Origin: Bradyrhizobium iriomotense
GTDB taxonomy: Bacteria > Pseudomonadota > Alphaproteobacteria > Rhizobiales > Xanthobacteraceae
Length of the DNA: 64,000 bases
Direction of reading: 5' to 3'
NCBI RefSeq assembly: GCF_030160715.1
Contig: NZ_BSOW01000018.1
Coordinates: 62,001-126,000, forward strand
The notes below the pieces were generated by a model, which saw only the letters and a program-made list of their open reading frames with translations, had not been told where the DNA came from and did no database searches. The position numbers were made by a program, and so were the translations under genes. Below are positions 17,328 through 25,800 of the stretch, piece by piece. Within the stretch, counting starts at the first letter, position 1. Every line of letters starts with the position of its first letter.

Positions 17328-18545
17328 TTAGCGCAAGGCCGCACAGGTGCGCGCGAGCCTTGTGCAGGCTTCCTCGATCTTCGGCAACGACGTCGCGATC
17401 GACATGCGCAGATAGGACGGCATGCCGTAGGCCGTTCCATCGATCACCGCGACGCCGGCGGCATCGAGGAAATGCATGACGACGTCCAGATCGGTCTTGA
17501 GAATCTTGCCCGCGGGCGTGGTCTTTCCGATCAGGCCCGCGCAAGACGGAAACACATAGAAGGCGCCGTCGGGCGGAAGGCAAGAGAGGCCGGGGATATC
17601 GTTCAGCATGGCGACCGCGCGATCGCGGCGGAGGCGATACATCTCGCGGGCCTCCGTGACGAAGCCCTGATCGCCTTCGAGCGCTGCGGTCGCCGCCGCC
17701 TGGCTGATCGCCGACGTGCAGGATGTCGACTGCGACTGGATCGTGTTCATGGCCGAGATGAGCTCTGCGGGCCCCGCGCCGTAGCCGAGCCGGAAGCCGG
17801 TCATGGCATAGGTCTTGGAGACACCGTTGACCAGCAGCGTCCGCTCCTGCAGCCGAGGCTCCACGGCAACGATGCACGGCGTTGCCCCGCCATCGAATCG
17901 GATGTGCTCGTAGATGTCGTCGGTCATGACCGCGACATGGGGGTGGCGCACGAGCACTTCGGTCAGCGCACCTATCTCGGCGGCGGAATAGAACGCGCCG
18001 GTGGGATTGCACGGAGAGTTCAGGATGAGCCAGCGCGTTCTGGGCGTGATCGCTTGCTCCAGTGCCTCGGCCGACAGCTTGAATCCTGCGTTCTCGCCGC
18101 AGCTCACGATCACCGGCGTGCCGTCGCAGGCTTCGACCATGTCGGGGTACGAGACCCAATAGGGCGCGGGGATGATGACCTCATCGCCGGCGCCGAGCGT
18201 GGCGGCGAACGCGTTGTAGATGACCTGCTTGGCGCCGCCGCCGACGGATATCTCGTTCATGGCGTAGCGAACGCCGTTCTCGCGGGCGAGCTTTTCGATG
18301 ATCGCCTTGCGCAGCGCCGGCGTTCCGTTGACCGGCGTATAGCGCGTCGCTCCCGCTTCGAGCGCGGCAGCAGCGGCTGCGCGGATGTGCTTCGGCGTAT
18401 CCAGATCAGGCTCGCCGGCGGTGAGATCGACGACGTCGCGTCCCTCGGCCTGGAGCTGACGGGCCCGATCCCGCGCGACCATGCTCGGCGACGGCTTGAT
18501 CCGTTGAACCCTCGGGGCGAGGGCAATGGCACCCGTGCGGCTCAT
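17328..18545 (-). CDS. class I PLP-dependent aminotransferase (aspartate aminotransferase-like)
   Basis: A 405-residue fold type I aminotransferase that exchanges the amino group of an amino acid for a keto group. It shows the N-terminal VVDLTAGEPDLDTPKHI, the cofactor pocket NSPCNPTGAFYS, DDIYEHIRF, the Schiff-base lysine in GVSKTYAMTGFRLGYG and the carboxylate-binding Arg in YLRMSIATSL. Its ATG overlaps the stop of the aldolase-like gene as ATGA. It lies 25 bases before the binding-protein gene, so transport and transamination appear to share an operon. Substrate is inferred only from context. Confidence 0.94.
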   Translation of the reverse strand: MSRTGAIALAPRVQRIKPSPSMVARDRARQLQAEGRDVVDLTAGEPDLDTPKHIRAAAAAALEAGATRYTPVNGTPALRKAIIEKLARENGVRYAMNEISVGGGAKQVIYNAFAATLGAGDEVIIPAPYWVSYPDMVEACDGTPVIVSCGENAGFKLSAEALEQAITPRTRWLILNSPCNPTGAFYSAAEIGALTEVLVRHPHVAVMTDDIYEHIRFDGGATPCIVAVEPRLQERTLLVNGVSKTYAMTGFRLGYGAGPAELISAMNTIQSQSTSCTSAISQAAATAALEGDQGFVTEAREMYRLRRDRAVAMLNDIPGLSCLPPDGAFYVFPSCAGLIGKTTPAGKILKTDLDVVMHFLDAAGVAVIDGTAYGMPSYLRMSIATSLPKIEEACTRLARTCAALR

Positions 18546-19213
18546 GACGTTACCCCTTGGGCGGGTGTGCTTGCGGTACCGATGTAGGAATCGACGCGGC
18601 CTTCGCGAATGGCCGCCAGTGCGCCGGCTTCGCGTACCTCCTGTTGCTTGACTCGCTCGAGCAACTCGGCGGCAACGGACCGGTCGAAAGCCACGACACC
18701 ATCTTCGTCGCCGAGAATGACGTCGCCCGGCATCACCACCATGCCGTCGATCGAAACGGGCACGTTGATCTCTCCGGGACCCGATTTGTAGGGACCGCGA
18801 TGCGTGACGCCGCGTGCGAAGCAGGGAAAGCCGGCCTCGGCGAACGCACCGACGTCGCGGACGGCGCCGTCGATGACGAAGCCGGCGACGCCCATCGCCT
18901 TGGCGCGCGTCATCATGATCTCGCCGACCAGGGCCTGGCCAAGATCGCCGCCGCCATCGACCACGAGCACGTCGCCCGGCCGGAGCAGTTCGTAGGCCTT
19001 GTGCAGCATGAGATTGTCGCCAGCGCGAGTCTTGACGGTGATCGCGGTGCCGATCAGGCGGGCGCTGCCGTGGAGCGGCCGGAGCGCGCGCGTGCCGTGT
19101 AGACGGTTCATATTGTCGGAGACGATCGCGACCTGTGCGCTGGCAAAATCGGCGATGATTGCAGGCGGGACCGAGGGCGGTGAGGGGAGCAGTCGATGAC
19201 CGGGCAGGAGCAT
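18542..19213 (-). CDS. RraA-like protein, probable 4-hydroxy-4-methyl-2-oxoglutarate aldolase family
   Basis: A 223-residue protein of the RraA/HMG-CHA aldolase fold. The core reads LLRPGDVLVVDGGGDLGQALVGE and GFVIDGAVRD (residues about 79-98 and 111-120), and GEINVPVSIDG follows. The adjacent Arg119-Asp120 pair and retained acidic residues resemble the metal-dependent class II pyruvate aldolases more than the RNase E inhibitor RraA. It is the first gene of the operon with aminotransferase and transporter, divergent from a LysR gene. This suggests it cleaves the 2-oxoacid made by the aminotransferase into pyruvate plus another 2-oxoacid. That chemistry is inference. Confidence 0.85.
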   Translation of the reverse strand: MLLPGHRLLPSPPSVPPAIIADFASAQVAIVSDNMNRLHGTRALRPLHGSARLIGTAITVKTRAGDNLMLHKAYELLRPGDVLVVDGGGDLGQALVGEIMMTRAKAMGVAGFVIDGAVRDVGAFAEAGFPCFARGVTHRGPYKSGPGEINVPVSIDGMVVMPGDVILGDEDGVVAFDRSVAAELLERVKQQEVREAGALAAIREGRVDSYIGTASTPAQGVTS

Positions 19214-19281
19214 AGGCAAAACCGATGGGCTGTGCGCTGGAGCGCGGATTTCGCGTCGAGCCTGCCCCGCGATCGGCTTGA

Positions 19282-19301
19282 AGAAAAGTGAATATTTTTC
19301 T
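19282..19301. promoter_or_regulatory. candidate LysR-type operator in the divergent promoter region
   Basis: AGAAAA-GTGAATAT-TTTTCT is an A/T-rich dyad in the 114-base gap between the aldolase-like gene and the LysR gene. Overlapping ATAT arms at 19292-19295 and 19309-19312 add a second dyad. LysR regulators usually bind such sites between themselves and their divergent target. Confidence 0.45.
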
Positions 19302-19327
19302 AGGAGTGATATCGCTTTTTTCGATTG

Positions 19328-20269
19328 ATGAGCATCGCAACCATGGTGAGCCTGACTCTTAAGCAGGTTGAAGCGTTCTACTGGATTGCCAAACTGGGCG
19401 GTGTCGTCGACGCTGCGGAGCGGCTGAATCTCGCGCAATCGACCATCTCCAAGCGCATCGCCGAATTGGAAGCAGCGGTCGGGAGCACGCTGTTCGATCG
19501 CAACAGCCGGACGATCGGCCTGACCCGAAGCGGCGCAAATCTGGTCGAGCTCGCCGGTCAGCTACTGGAGCTCGAGGCGCGAATGCGCCAGGTCGCAGCC
19601 GGGCCGCTGGCCTTCAGTGGTGCCTTCCGCTTCGGCGTCACCGAGCTCGTGGCACTGACCTGGCTGCCGAAACTGGTCGTAGCCATGAAGGAGGCCTATC
19701 CGGCGGTCATTCCGGAGCCCGAAGTCGAATCCAGCGTCGTGCTGCTCGATAAGCTCGCCGATCGTCGGCTGGATCTCGTGATTGGTCTTGATCCGCCGGC
19801 CAGTGCCGACTTCAACGCGCTGCCGCTCGACAGCGTCACGCTGCAATGGATGTCGGCGCCCGGCGTCGGCCCCAAGACCAATGAGGCCGCGCTGGATGAG
19901 ATCGCGCGATATCCGATTCTCACCCAGGGGGAAGGATCAGGCTTGCAGAAGCTCGTTCTGGACTGGCTTGGCGCGAGCGGCATCAAGCTCAATCGCGTCG
20001 TTAAGTGCAACAGTCTCAGCGTTCTCTCGGCGCTGGCCGTGGCAGGCCTCGGCATCACCTTTCTGACCGAGCAGTATTTCCGGCACGAGATCGAGATTGG
20101 TCTCTTGCGCACGATCAGGACGTCGCCGCCCATCCCGCAGATCAGATATTTTGCCGTGACGCGTGCGGACGCCGTCGATCCGCTGGCCGGGCAGATCGCA
20201 CGGATCGCGCGTGAATGCTGTGACTTCTCGCTCCGCGGCTTGTCGGCGCGGCGTGTCCGACAGGCCTAG
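19328..20269 (+). CDS. LysR-family transcriptional regulator
   Basis: A 313-residue LTTR. The N-terminal winged helix is classic: LTLKQVEAFYWIAKLGGVVDAAERLNLAQSTISKRIAELE (split here over residues about 8-47) followed by LFDRNSRTIGLTRSGANLVELA. The C-terminal part is the two-lobed effector domain. Of the closely spaced starts (TTG 19325, ATG 19328, ATG 19343) I used ATG 19328. It is divergent from the aldolase-aminotransferase-ABC operon and most likely controls it in response to the transported amino acid or its keto acid. Confidence 0.93.
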   Translation: MSIATMVSLTLKQVEAFYWIAKLGGVVDAAERLNLAQSTISKRIAELEAAVGSTLFDRNSRTIGLTRSGANLVELAGQLLELEARMRQVAAGPLAFSGAFRFGVTELVALTWLPKLVVAMKEAYPAVIPEPEVESSVVLLDKLADRRLDLVIGLDPPASADFNALPLDSVTLQWMSAPGVGPKTNEAALDEIARYPILTQGEGSGLQKLVLDWLGASGIKLNRVVKCNSLSVLSALAVAGLGITFLTEQYFRHEIEIGLLRTIRTSPPIPQIRYFAVTRADAVDPLAGQIARIARECCDFSLRGLSARRVRQA

Positions 20270-20277
20270 AACCATTT

Positions 20278-20370
20278 CCGTTCCGATGGAATCGGAACGG
20301 GGCTCTGGATTCTAGTTTTGACACGTTTTCCTTACGCGAACCGGTATCCACTTCGCTCGAAAACGTTCTA
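20278..20370. repeat. dispersed palindromic intergenic element
   Basis: The element has a perfect dyad CCGTTCCGAT-GGA-ATCGGAACGG (20278-20300) and then a segment with GCGAACCGGTATCCACTTCG and CGAAAACGTTCTAG up to the M23 peptidase stop. From memory this second segment recurs between genes throughout Bradyrhizobium-type genomes. Its last bases supply the TAG stop codon of the M23 gene on the minus strand. Confidence 0.7.
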
Positions 20371-21723
20371 GCCCGCGCTGAGGCGCACACCGGCGCGCAG
20401 GAATTTCTGCGGATCGACCGCTTCGCCGTCGATGCGGGTTTCATAGTGCAGATGCGGGCCGGTCGAGCGGCCGGTCGATCCGACCAGTCCGACCACCTGG
20501 CCGATCTTCACGATCTCACCGACCTTGACGTTGATCTCGGAGAGATGGCCGTAGCGGGTCGAGAGCCCGTTGCCGTGATCCACCTCGACCATGCGGCCGT
20601 AGCCACCCGACCATCCGGCCGAGACCACCTTGCCGCTGGCGGTGACGCGCACGGGATCGCCGGTCGCGGCGCGGAAGTCGAGGCCAGTGTGCATCGCCGG
20701 CCGGCCCAGGAACGGATCGCTGCGCACACCGAAGCCCGAGGTGAATTCGACTTCGCCGATGACGGGCTTGCGGTAGGGCACCAGCGCCAGCGTGCGGTTG
20801 AGCCGATCCACCTCGGCGCGCGTGACGTTGATACGATAAAGCTGTTTCTCGAACGGACCGGCATTGGCGGTAAGTTTGACGGGTACAAAAGGCCCGCCCA
20901 TTGCTGTCCGCGGCACGGCGGCTTCGAGATCGGCGAGGTTCAGGCCGAGATCGCTGACCAGACCGCGCATCCGGCGTGCGCGCGATTCCATGCTGTCCTC
21001 GACGGCGCTGAGGGCGGCGATCTGGCGTCTCTCGACCTGGTCAAGCGAGGTCTGCAAACGCACCAGGACGTTGTCAAAACCCTGAACCTTGGCGAACTGA
21101 TTCGGCTGCGGGTTGGCGACCACGGGCGTGCGCGATTCAAGCCGCGCCTCGCGATCCGGCGGCGCCACGAAAATCACGGTGTCGCTGATCGGCGAGGGTT
21201 TTGGCGTGCCCTGAGGAGGGGCGGCGTCGCCGCGCTGCGGTGTCGCGCGCGGGATCGATCCGGTCACGTCGGGCATGGCCCCGAGCGCCGTTGCGCGGGA
21301 CTCCAGCGCGGTCTGGCGCTTCATGATCTGGTCGAGCTTCTGGTCGAACTGCTCCTGGTTGAGCAGCTGTCGGCTCGTGGTGCGGTCGACCTTGGCCCTG
21401 AGCTCGGCGATGCGGTCCTCATAGGCATATTGCATCTCGGCCTGGCGGGCGATCAGCCGCGTCAGCACGTCGTCGCGGAACGCGAAATAGGTGGCGGTCG
21501 CCGCCGACCACAGCCCGAGCAGCACGACGGTCCCGACCACGATCCAGAACACCACGGGCCCGAGGCGGACCTGCTTGCCGTGATGCACGATGGTGTAGGC
21601 GTCGTCAGTGGCGGGCAGCGGTATGGCGGCGGCGGTGCTGACAGGACGGCGGTTGAAGGACCGCCCGTGGTCATGAGGGTGATGTTGGGGGTACTGCGAG
21701 AACTGGGCAGAACTTTTCGACAT
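20368..21723 (-). CDS. M23-family peptidoglycan metallopeptidase, membrane-anchored
   Basis: A 451-residue envelope protein with a cytoplasmic N-terminus, one membrane helix (about residues 53-77, FWIVVGTVVLLGLWSAATAT), a long charged coiled-coil-like region to about 330, and a C-terminal LytM/M23 domain. All zinc and catalytic residues are present: FGVRSDPFLGRPAMHTGLDF (His and Asp), YGHLS and GPHLHYE. Such proteins are D,D-endopeptidases or activators of amidases during growth and division. ATG 21723 is chosen over an upstream GTG because GGGAG lies at the right distance. The TAG stop is contributed by the adjoining repeat element. Confidence 0.94.
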   Translation of the reverse strand: MSKSSAQFSQYPQHHPHDHGRSFNRRPVSTAAAIPLPATDDAYTIVHHGKQVRLGPVVFWIVVGTVVLLGLWSAATATYFAFRDDVLTRLIARQAEMQYAYEDRIAELRAKVDRTTSRQLLNQEQFDQKLDQIMKRQTALESRATALGAMPDVTGSIPRATPQRGDAAPPQGTPKPSPISDTVIFVAPPDREARLESRTPVVANPQPNQFAKVQGFDNVLVRLQTSLDQVERRQIAALSAVEDSMESRARRMRGLVSDLGLNLADLEAAVPRTAMGGPFVPVKLTANAGPFEKQLYRINVTRAEVDRLNRTLALVPYRKPVIGEVEFTSGFGVRSDPFLGRPAMHTGLDFRAATGDPVRVTASGKVVSAGWSGGYGRMVEVDHGNGLSTRYGHLSEINVKVGEIVKIGQVVGLVGSTGRSTGPHLHYETRIDGEAVDPQKFLRAGVRLSAG

Positions 21724-21834
21724 CGGCACTCCCGCGCCGGTCGGAGAGGTTCCGTACGGCTCAATTGCCGCAGCAATCTGGGCCGCTCATGGTTAATTTT
21801 CCGGAAACGGGAACGTTCGAATTCGTGCAACTGG

Positions 21835-22527
21835 TTAAAGAGATGTTGCCGCCGCCAGCACGTCCTCGGCGTGGCCATCGACCCGGACATTGCGCCAGAT
21901 TCGCGCCACCTTACCGTCGGCGCCGACCAGCACCGTGGTGCGAAGAATCCCGAGGAAGCTCCTGCCATACATCGATTTTTCGCCCCAAGCGCCGTAGGCT
22001 TCGAGCATCTCGTGCTGCTCATCCGAGATCAGGGGGACGGCCAGCTTGTGCTTGTCGCGGAACCTCTCTTGGGCCTTCGGCGGGTCGGCCGAGATGCCGA
22101 GCACGCTCGTGCCGGCAGTAGCGAAGGCGTCCTTGAGCCGCGTGAAATCGATCGCCTCCCGGGTGCAGCCCGGCGTATCGGCGCGTGGGTAGAAGAACAG
22201 GACCAGCTTCTTGCCGGCATAGTCGGCCAGCCTGGCCACGCCGCCGCCGTCGCGCGGCAGGCTGAAGGCGGGAGCCTTCTGGCCTTCCGACAAGGCACCC
22301 TTGGCGGCTTTCGCGGGGGCAACTGCCGATTCGGAAGATTTTAACCGTTTCGATGTGGCCTTGTGCGATGCTGCCACGGTTGAAGTTTTGGATGATTTGC
22401 GTGTTGCGGCCCGCTGCGTCGTTGCGGGCTTGGTTGTCGCTTTAGTCCGCGTTTGCGTCCGTTTTTTCCTGGGGGTTGGGCTGCCGGAGGCCGCTTTGGA
22501 CGATTTCTTTCGCGTTTCCTTGGACAT
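21835..22527 (-). CDS. bcp: Bcp-type peroxiredoxin with a histone-like basic N-terminal extension
   Basis: A 230-residue thiol peroxidase. The catalytic domain starts at about residue 78 (LSEGQKAPAFSLPRDGG) and has the peroxidatic Cys121 in ADTPGCTREAIDF. The second Cys found five residues later in E. coli Bcp is replaced, so this is a one-Cys or atypical form. Residues 1-77 are Lys/Arg/Ala/Thr/Ser rich with KKSSKAASG and KATTKPATT blocks, like histone H1 tails. ATG 22527 is preceded by AAAGGAAGG. The basic tail could bind DNA and place the peroxidase on the nucleoid, which is inference. Confidence 0.93.
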   Translation of the reverse strand: MSKETRKKSSKAASGSPTPRKKRTQTRTKATTKPATTQRAATRKSSKTSTVAASHKATSKRLKSSESAVAPAKAAKGALSEGQKAPAFSLPRDGGGVARLADYAGKKLVLFFYPRADTPGCTREAIDFTRLKDAFATAGTSVLGISADPPKAQERFRDKHKLAVPLISDEQHEMLEAYGAWGEKSMYGRSFLGILRTTVLVGADGKVARIWRNVRVDGHAEDVLAAATSL

Positions 22528-22818
22528 ACGCCTTCCTTTCGACGCTTTCGGCGGGTCAACCAAAGCGGTATTGCAGCTCTCGTCCGGCGTGCCGGAATCG
22601 CGCCCTCGGCTGGGCAAGTCTGACGACGCCGGAGTATGGTTACAAGGAATTCCAAGCACCACCCCACTGCTCGTTGAACGCGCTCTCGGGGCGAAATGAC
22701 GAACAGCAGGCATATCAAGGGAATGGCGGCAATGCCGGCACAGGGACATTTGGTCCCCGTGGACGGCTGCGGCCCCGGCCGCGCTCAATCCAGGGATGGG
22801 CGCCTGTATCGAGAGGCA

Positions 22819-25800
22819 ATGGCAAGGAATACGTCGCCCCAAGATCACGACCATGATCACAACGGGGACCTCTACAACCGGGACCTCGATCGGCGCGCCG
22901 GAGTGCAGGACTCTCCGGAATGGGATGACGCCGATTGGGATCCGGACCAGGAGGCGGCGGGCCACCGGGCACGCCGGTTGTTGTCGCGTTCCAATTCCGG
23001 CTTCCATCGCCTGGGTGACGGCTTCGGCGCATTCGGGCGCTGGCTTGCGGCCGATCGCTGGGTCAAACGGCTCGCCCTCGTCACGGGCACCCTCGTCGTC
23101 ATCTTCATCTGTTGCTTCGCCACGCTATGGTGGCGGCTTGGCGCTGGTCCCATCAATCTCGACATGGCAACGCCATGGCTCGCAGCTGCGATCGAGGACA
23201 ATATCGGCCACGGCAACACCGTCGAGGTCGGCGGCACCCAGATCGAGCGCGCCGGGCGGATCCGCATCGCCGTGCGCATCCGCGACATCATCGTCCGCGA
23301 CCGCGATCACGCCATCGTCGCAAGCGCGCCGAAGGCCGAAGTGCGGCTGTCGGGCATGGCGCTTCTGATGGGCCGGCTGCGCGCCGAGAGCCTCAATCTC
23401 GTCGATGCCGAGCTCGCGATCCGGATCGCGCCTGACGGCACCGTCACGGTGTCGGCCGGTGACACCGCAAAACCGCTCGCCACCGGCGTCGCGTCGAAGA
23501 AGGAGGCGGGCCTGCCGCCGACCTTCCCGCGTCCGGGATCGGCGACGCCCCCCGCGACGACCGCTCCCGCCGCACCGTCCGGCCAGGACGCGGCCGCAGC
23601 GTCGTCGGCAGGCGGCAGCACGCAGAGCGGACTGCTCGCCGGGCTCGACTGGCTCGACAGCCTGAGCATGACCGGGCTCGACGGCCAGAACCTCAACGAG
23701 ATTGGTCTGAAGAACGGCAATCTGATTGTCGACGACCAGCAGCGCGGCAGCAAGTGGAGCTTCGAGAACATCAGCCTCAGCCTGCGCCGGCCGCACGGTG
23801 GCGGCGTTGCGCTCAGCTTCGGTGAGGAGGGCGCGCGGCCATGGTCGCTCCGCGCAACGATCGGCGCGGCCGAAAACGGCGTGCGCTCGGTCGATATCCG
23901 GGCCGACAAGGTCTCGACCTCGAACATCCTGCTGGCGTTGCGGTTGAAGGACCTGACCTACAATGCGGACCTGCCGCTGACCGGCGAGCTCAAGGGTGAG
24001 CTCGGCCGTGACGGCCTGCCGACCTATTTCCGCGGCAAGCTTGTCGTCGGCGCGGGCAACATCATCGACACCGATACGCCGGACTATCCGATGGCGATCG
24101 ATTCGGCCGAGCTCAACCTCGAATGGGACGCCGGACGTCGGGTGCTGGTGGCGCCGTTCAAGATCATCTCCGGCGCCAACCGGATCACGCTGCTCGCGCA
24201 TCTCGAGCCGCCCAATGGCACCACCAACGACTGGCAGCTCGGGTTCAGCGGCGGATCGATCCTGCTCGGCGGCATCGACAATGAGCCGCCGCTGGTCTTC
24301 AACCGCATCGCCATTGGTTTCCGTTTCGACACCGACCACAAGCGCGTCGTGCTGTCCCAGGCCGACATCAGCAATGGCGAGATCGGCGTCGCCGGCACCG
24401 GCGCCGTCGACTATTCCGGCGAGCCGCGGCTGATGCTCGGCTTTGCGGGCACGCCGATGTCGGCTTCCGCGCTCAAGCGGATGTGGCCGACGCTGATCGT
24501 GCCGGAGCTGCGCGAATGGGTGATCGAGCGGATCGAGCGTGGCACGCTCCAGCGCATCGAGGTCGGCGTCAACTCGCCGACACGCAATCTCCCGCGCAAG
24601 GGCCCGCCGATCCCCGATGACGGCCTGTCGGTCAACATCGTTGCCAGCGGTGTGACGGTTCACCCGGTGGACGGCATGCCTTCGGTCCACGACGCCGACC
24701 TCAAAGCGCGCATCACCGGTCGCACCGCGACGGTGACGATCGGGCAGGGCATTGCCGATACGCCGGCGGGGCGCAAGATCACCTTTTCGGACTTCACCTT
24801 CGAGGTGCCGGACATGGCGATAAAGCCATCGCCGTCGCGCAGCAGATTCCGCGTCGACGGACCGGTGCCCGCAGCTGCCGAAATTCTTGCCAATGATCGC
24901 CTGAGCGATCTGTCCGCAACCTTCGTCGATCCGAACACCAGCAAGGGCACGTTCTCGGCGAACATCACGCTTGGCGCGCCGGTCAAAGGCGGGCTGACCA
25001 AGGGCGACACCACCTACGCCGTCACCGCCGATCTCAACGGCTTTGCCGCCGACAAGCTGGTGATGAACCAGAAGCTCGAGGCCAACAACCTCAAGATCGT
25101 CGCCAACAATCAGGGCTACCAGGTCAAAGGCGACGTCAAGATCAACGGGCAGGCGGCCTCGGTCGATTACCGTAAGCCGGCCGAAGGCGATGCCGACGTC
25201 AAATTGCAGACGACGCTCGACGATGCGAGCCGCGCCCGTCTCGGCTTCGACTTGGGCCCCGCCGTCAGCGGTTCGCTGCCGGTCAAGGTCTCCGGCAAGA
25301 TCGCCAGCGGGCCCGAGCAGACCACGCGCCTCGGCATCGAGGCCGACCTGACCTCCCTCAAGCTCGACAACATCCTGCCTGGCTGGGTGAAGCTGCCGGG
25401 CAAGTCGGGCAAGGCCAGCTTCAAGGTGGTGCCTTCAGCGCAATCGACGCGACTCGAGGACATCGTCGTCGAAGGCGCGGGCGTCTCGATCAAGGGCTCG
25501 CTCGAGGTCGATCAGAACGGCGACCTCATGAATGCGAACTTCCCGACCTATTCGCCGTCCGACGGCGACAAGGCCTCGCTGAGGGTCGAGCGCGGTCCTG
25601 ACGGCGTGGTGAGGGGTACCGTGCGCGGTGACGTGTTCGACGGCCGCGGCTTCCTGAAGTCGGCGATATCAGGCAATTCCGGCAAGGACGACAACAAGAG
25701 CAAGCTGAAGAACGTCGACTTCGATATCGACGTCAAGCTAGGTGCGGTCGCCGGCTTCAATGGCGAGGCGATGCGCAGTGTCGATGCCAAGATGTCGCGG

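Noticed and set aside
17303..17440. Longer N-terminus for the amino acid-binding protein
   Set aside because: The added residues are Arg/Cys-rich and would bury the signal peptide; a good ribosome-binding site precedes ATG 17302.
20446..22344. Open frame of over 600 codons on the plus strand
   Set aside because: It runs antisense through both the M23 peptidase and Bcp genes, which have clear catalytic motifs and ribosome-binding sites; the antisense product has no recognisable fold.
23125..24690. Open frame of about 520 codons on the minus strand
   Set aside because: Antisense shadow of the AsmA-like gene; biased composition and no motif.
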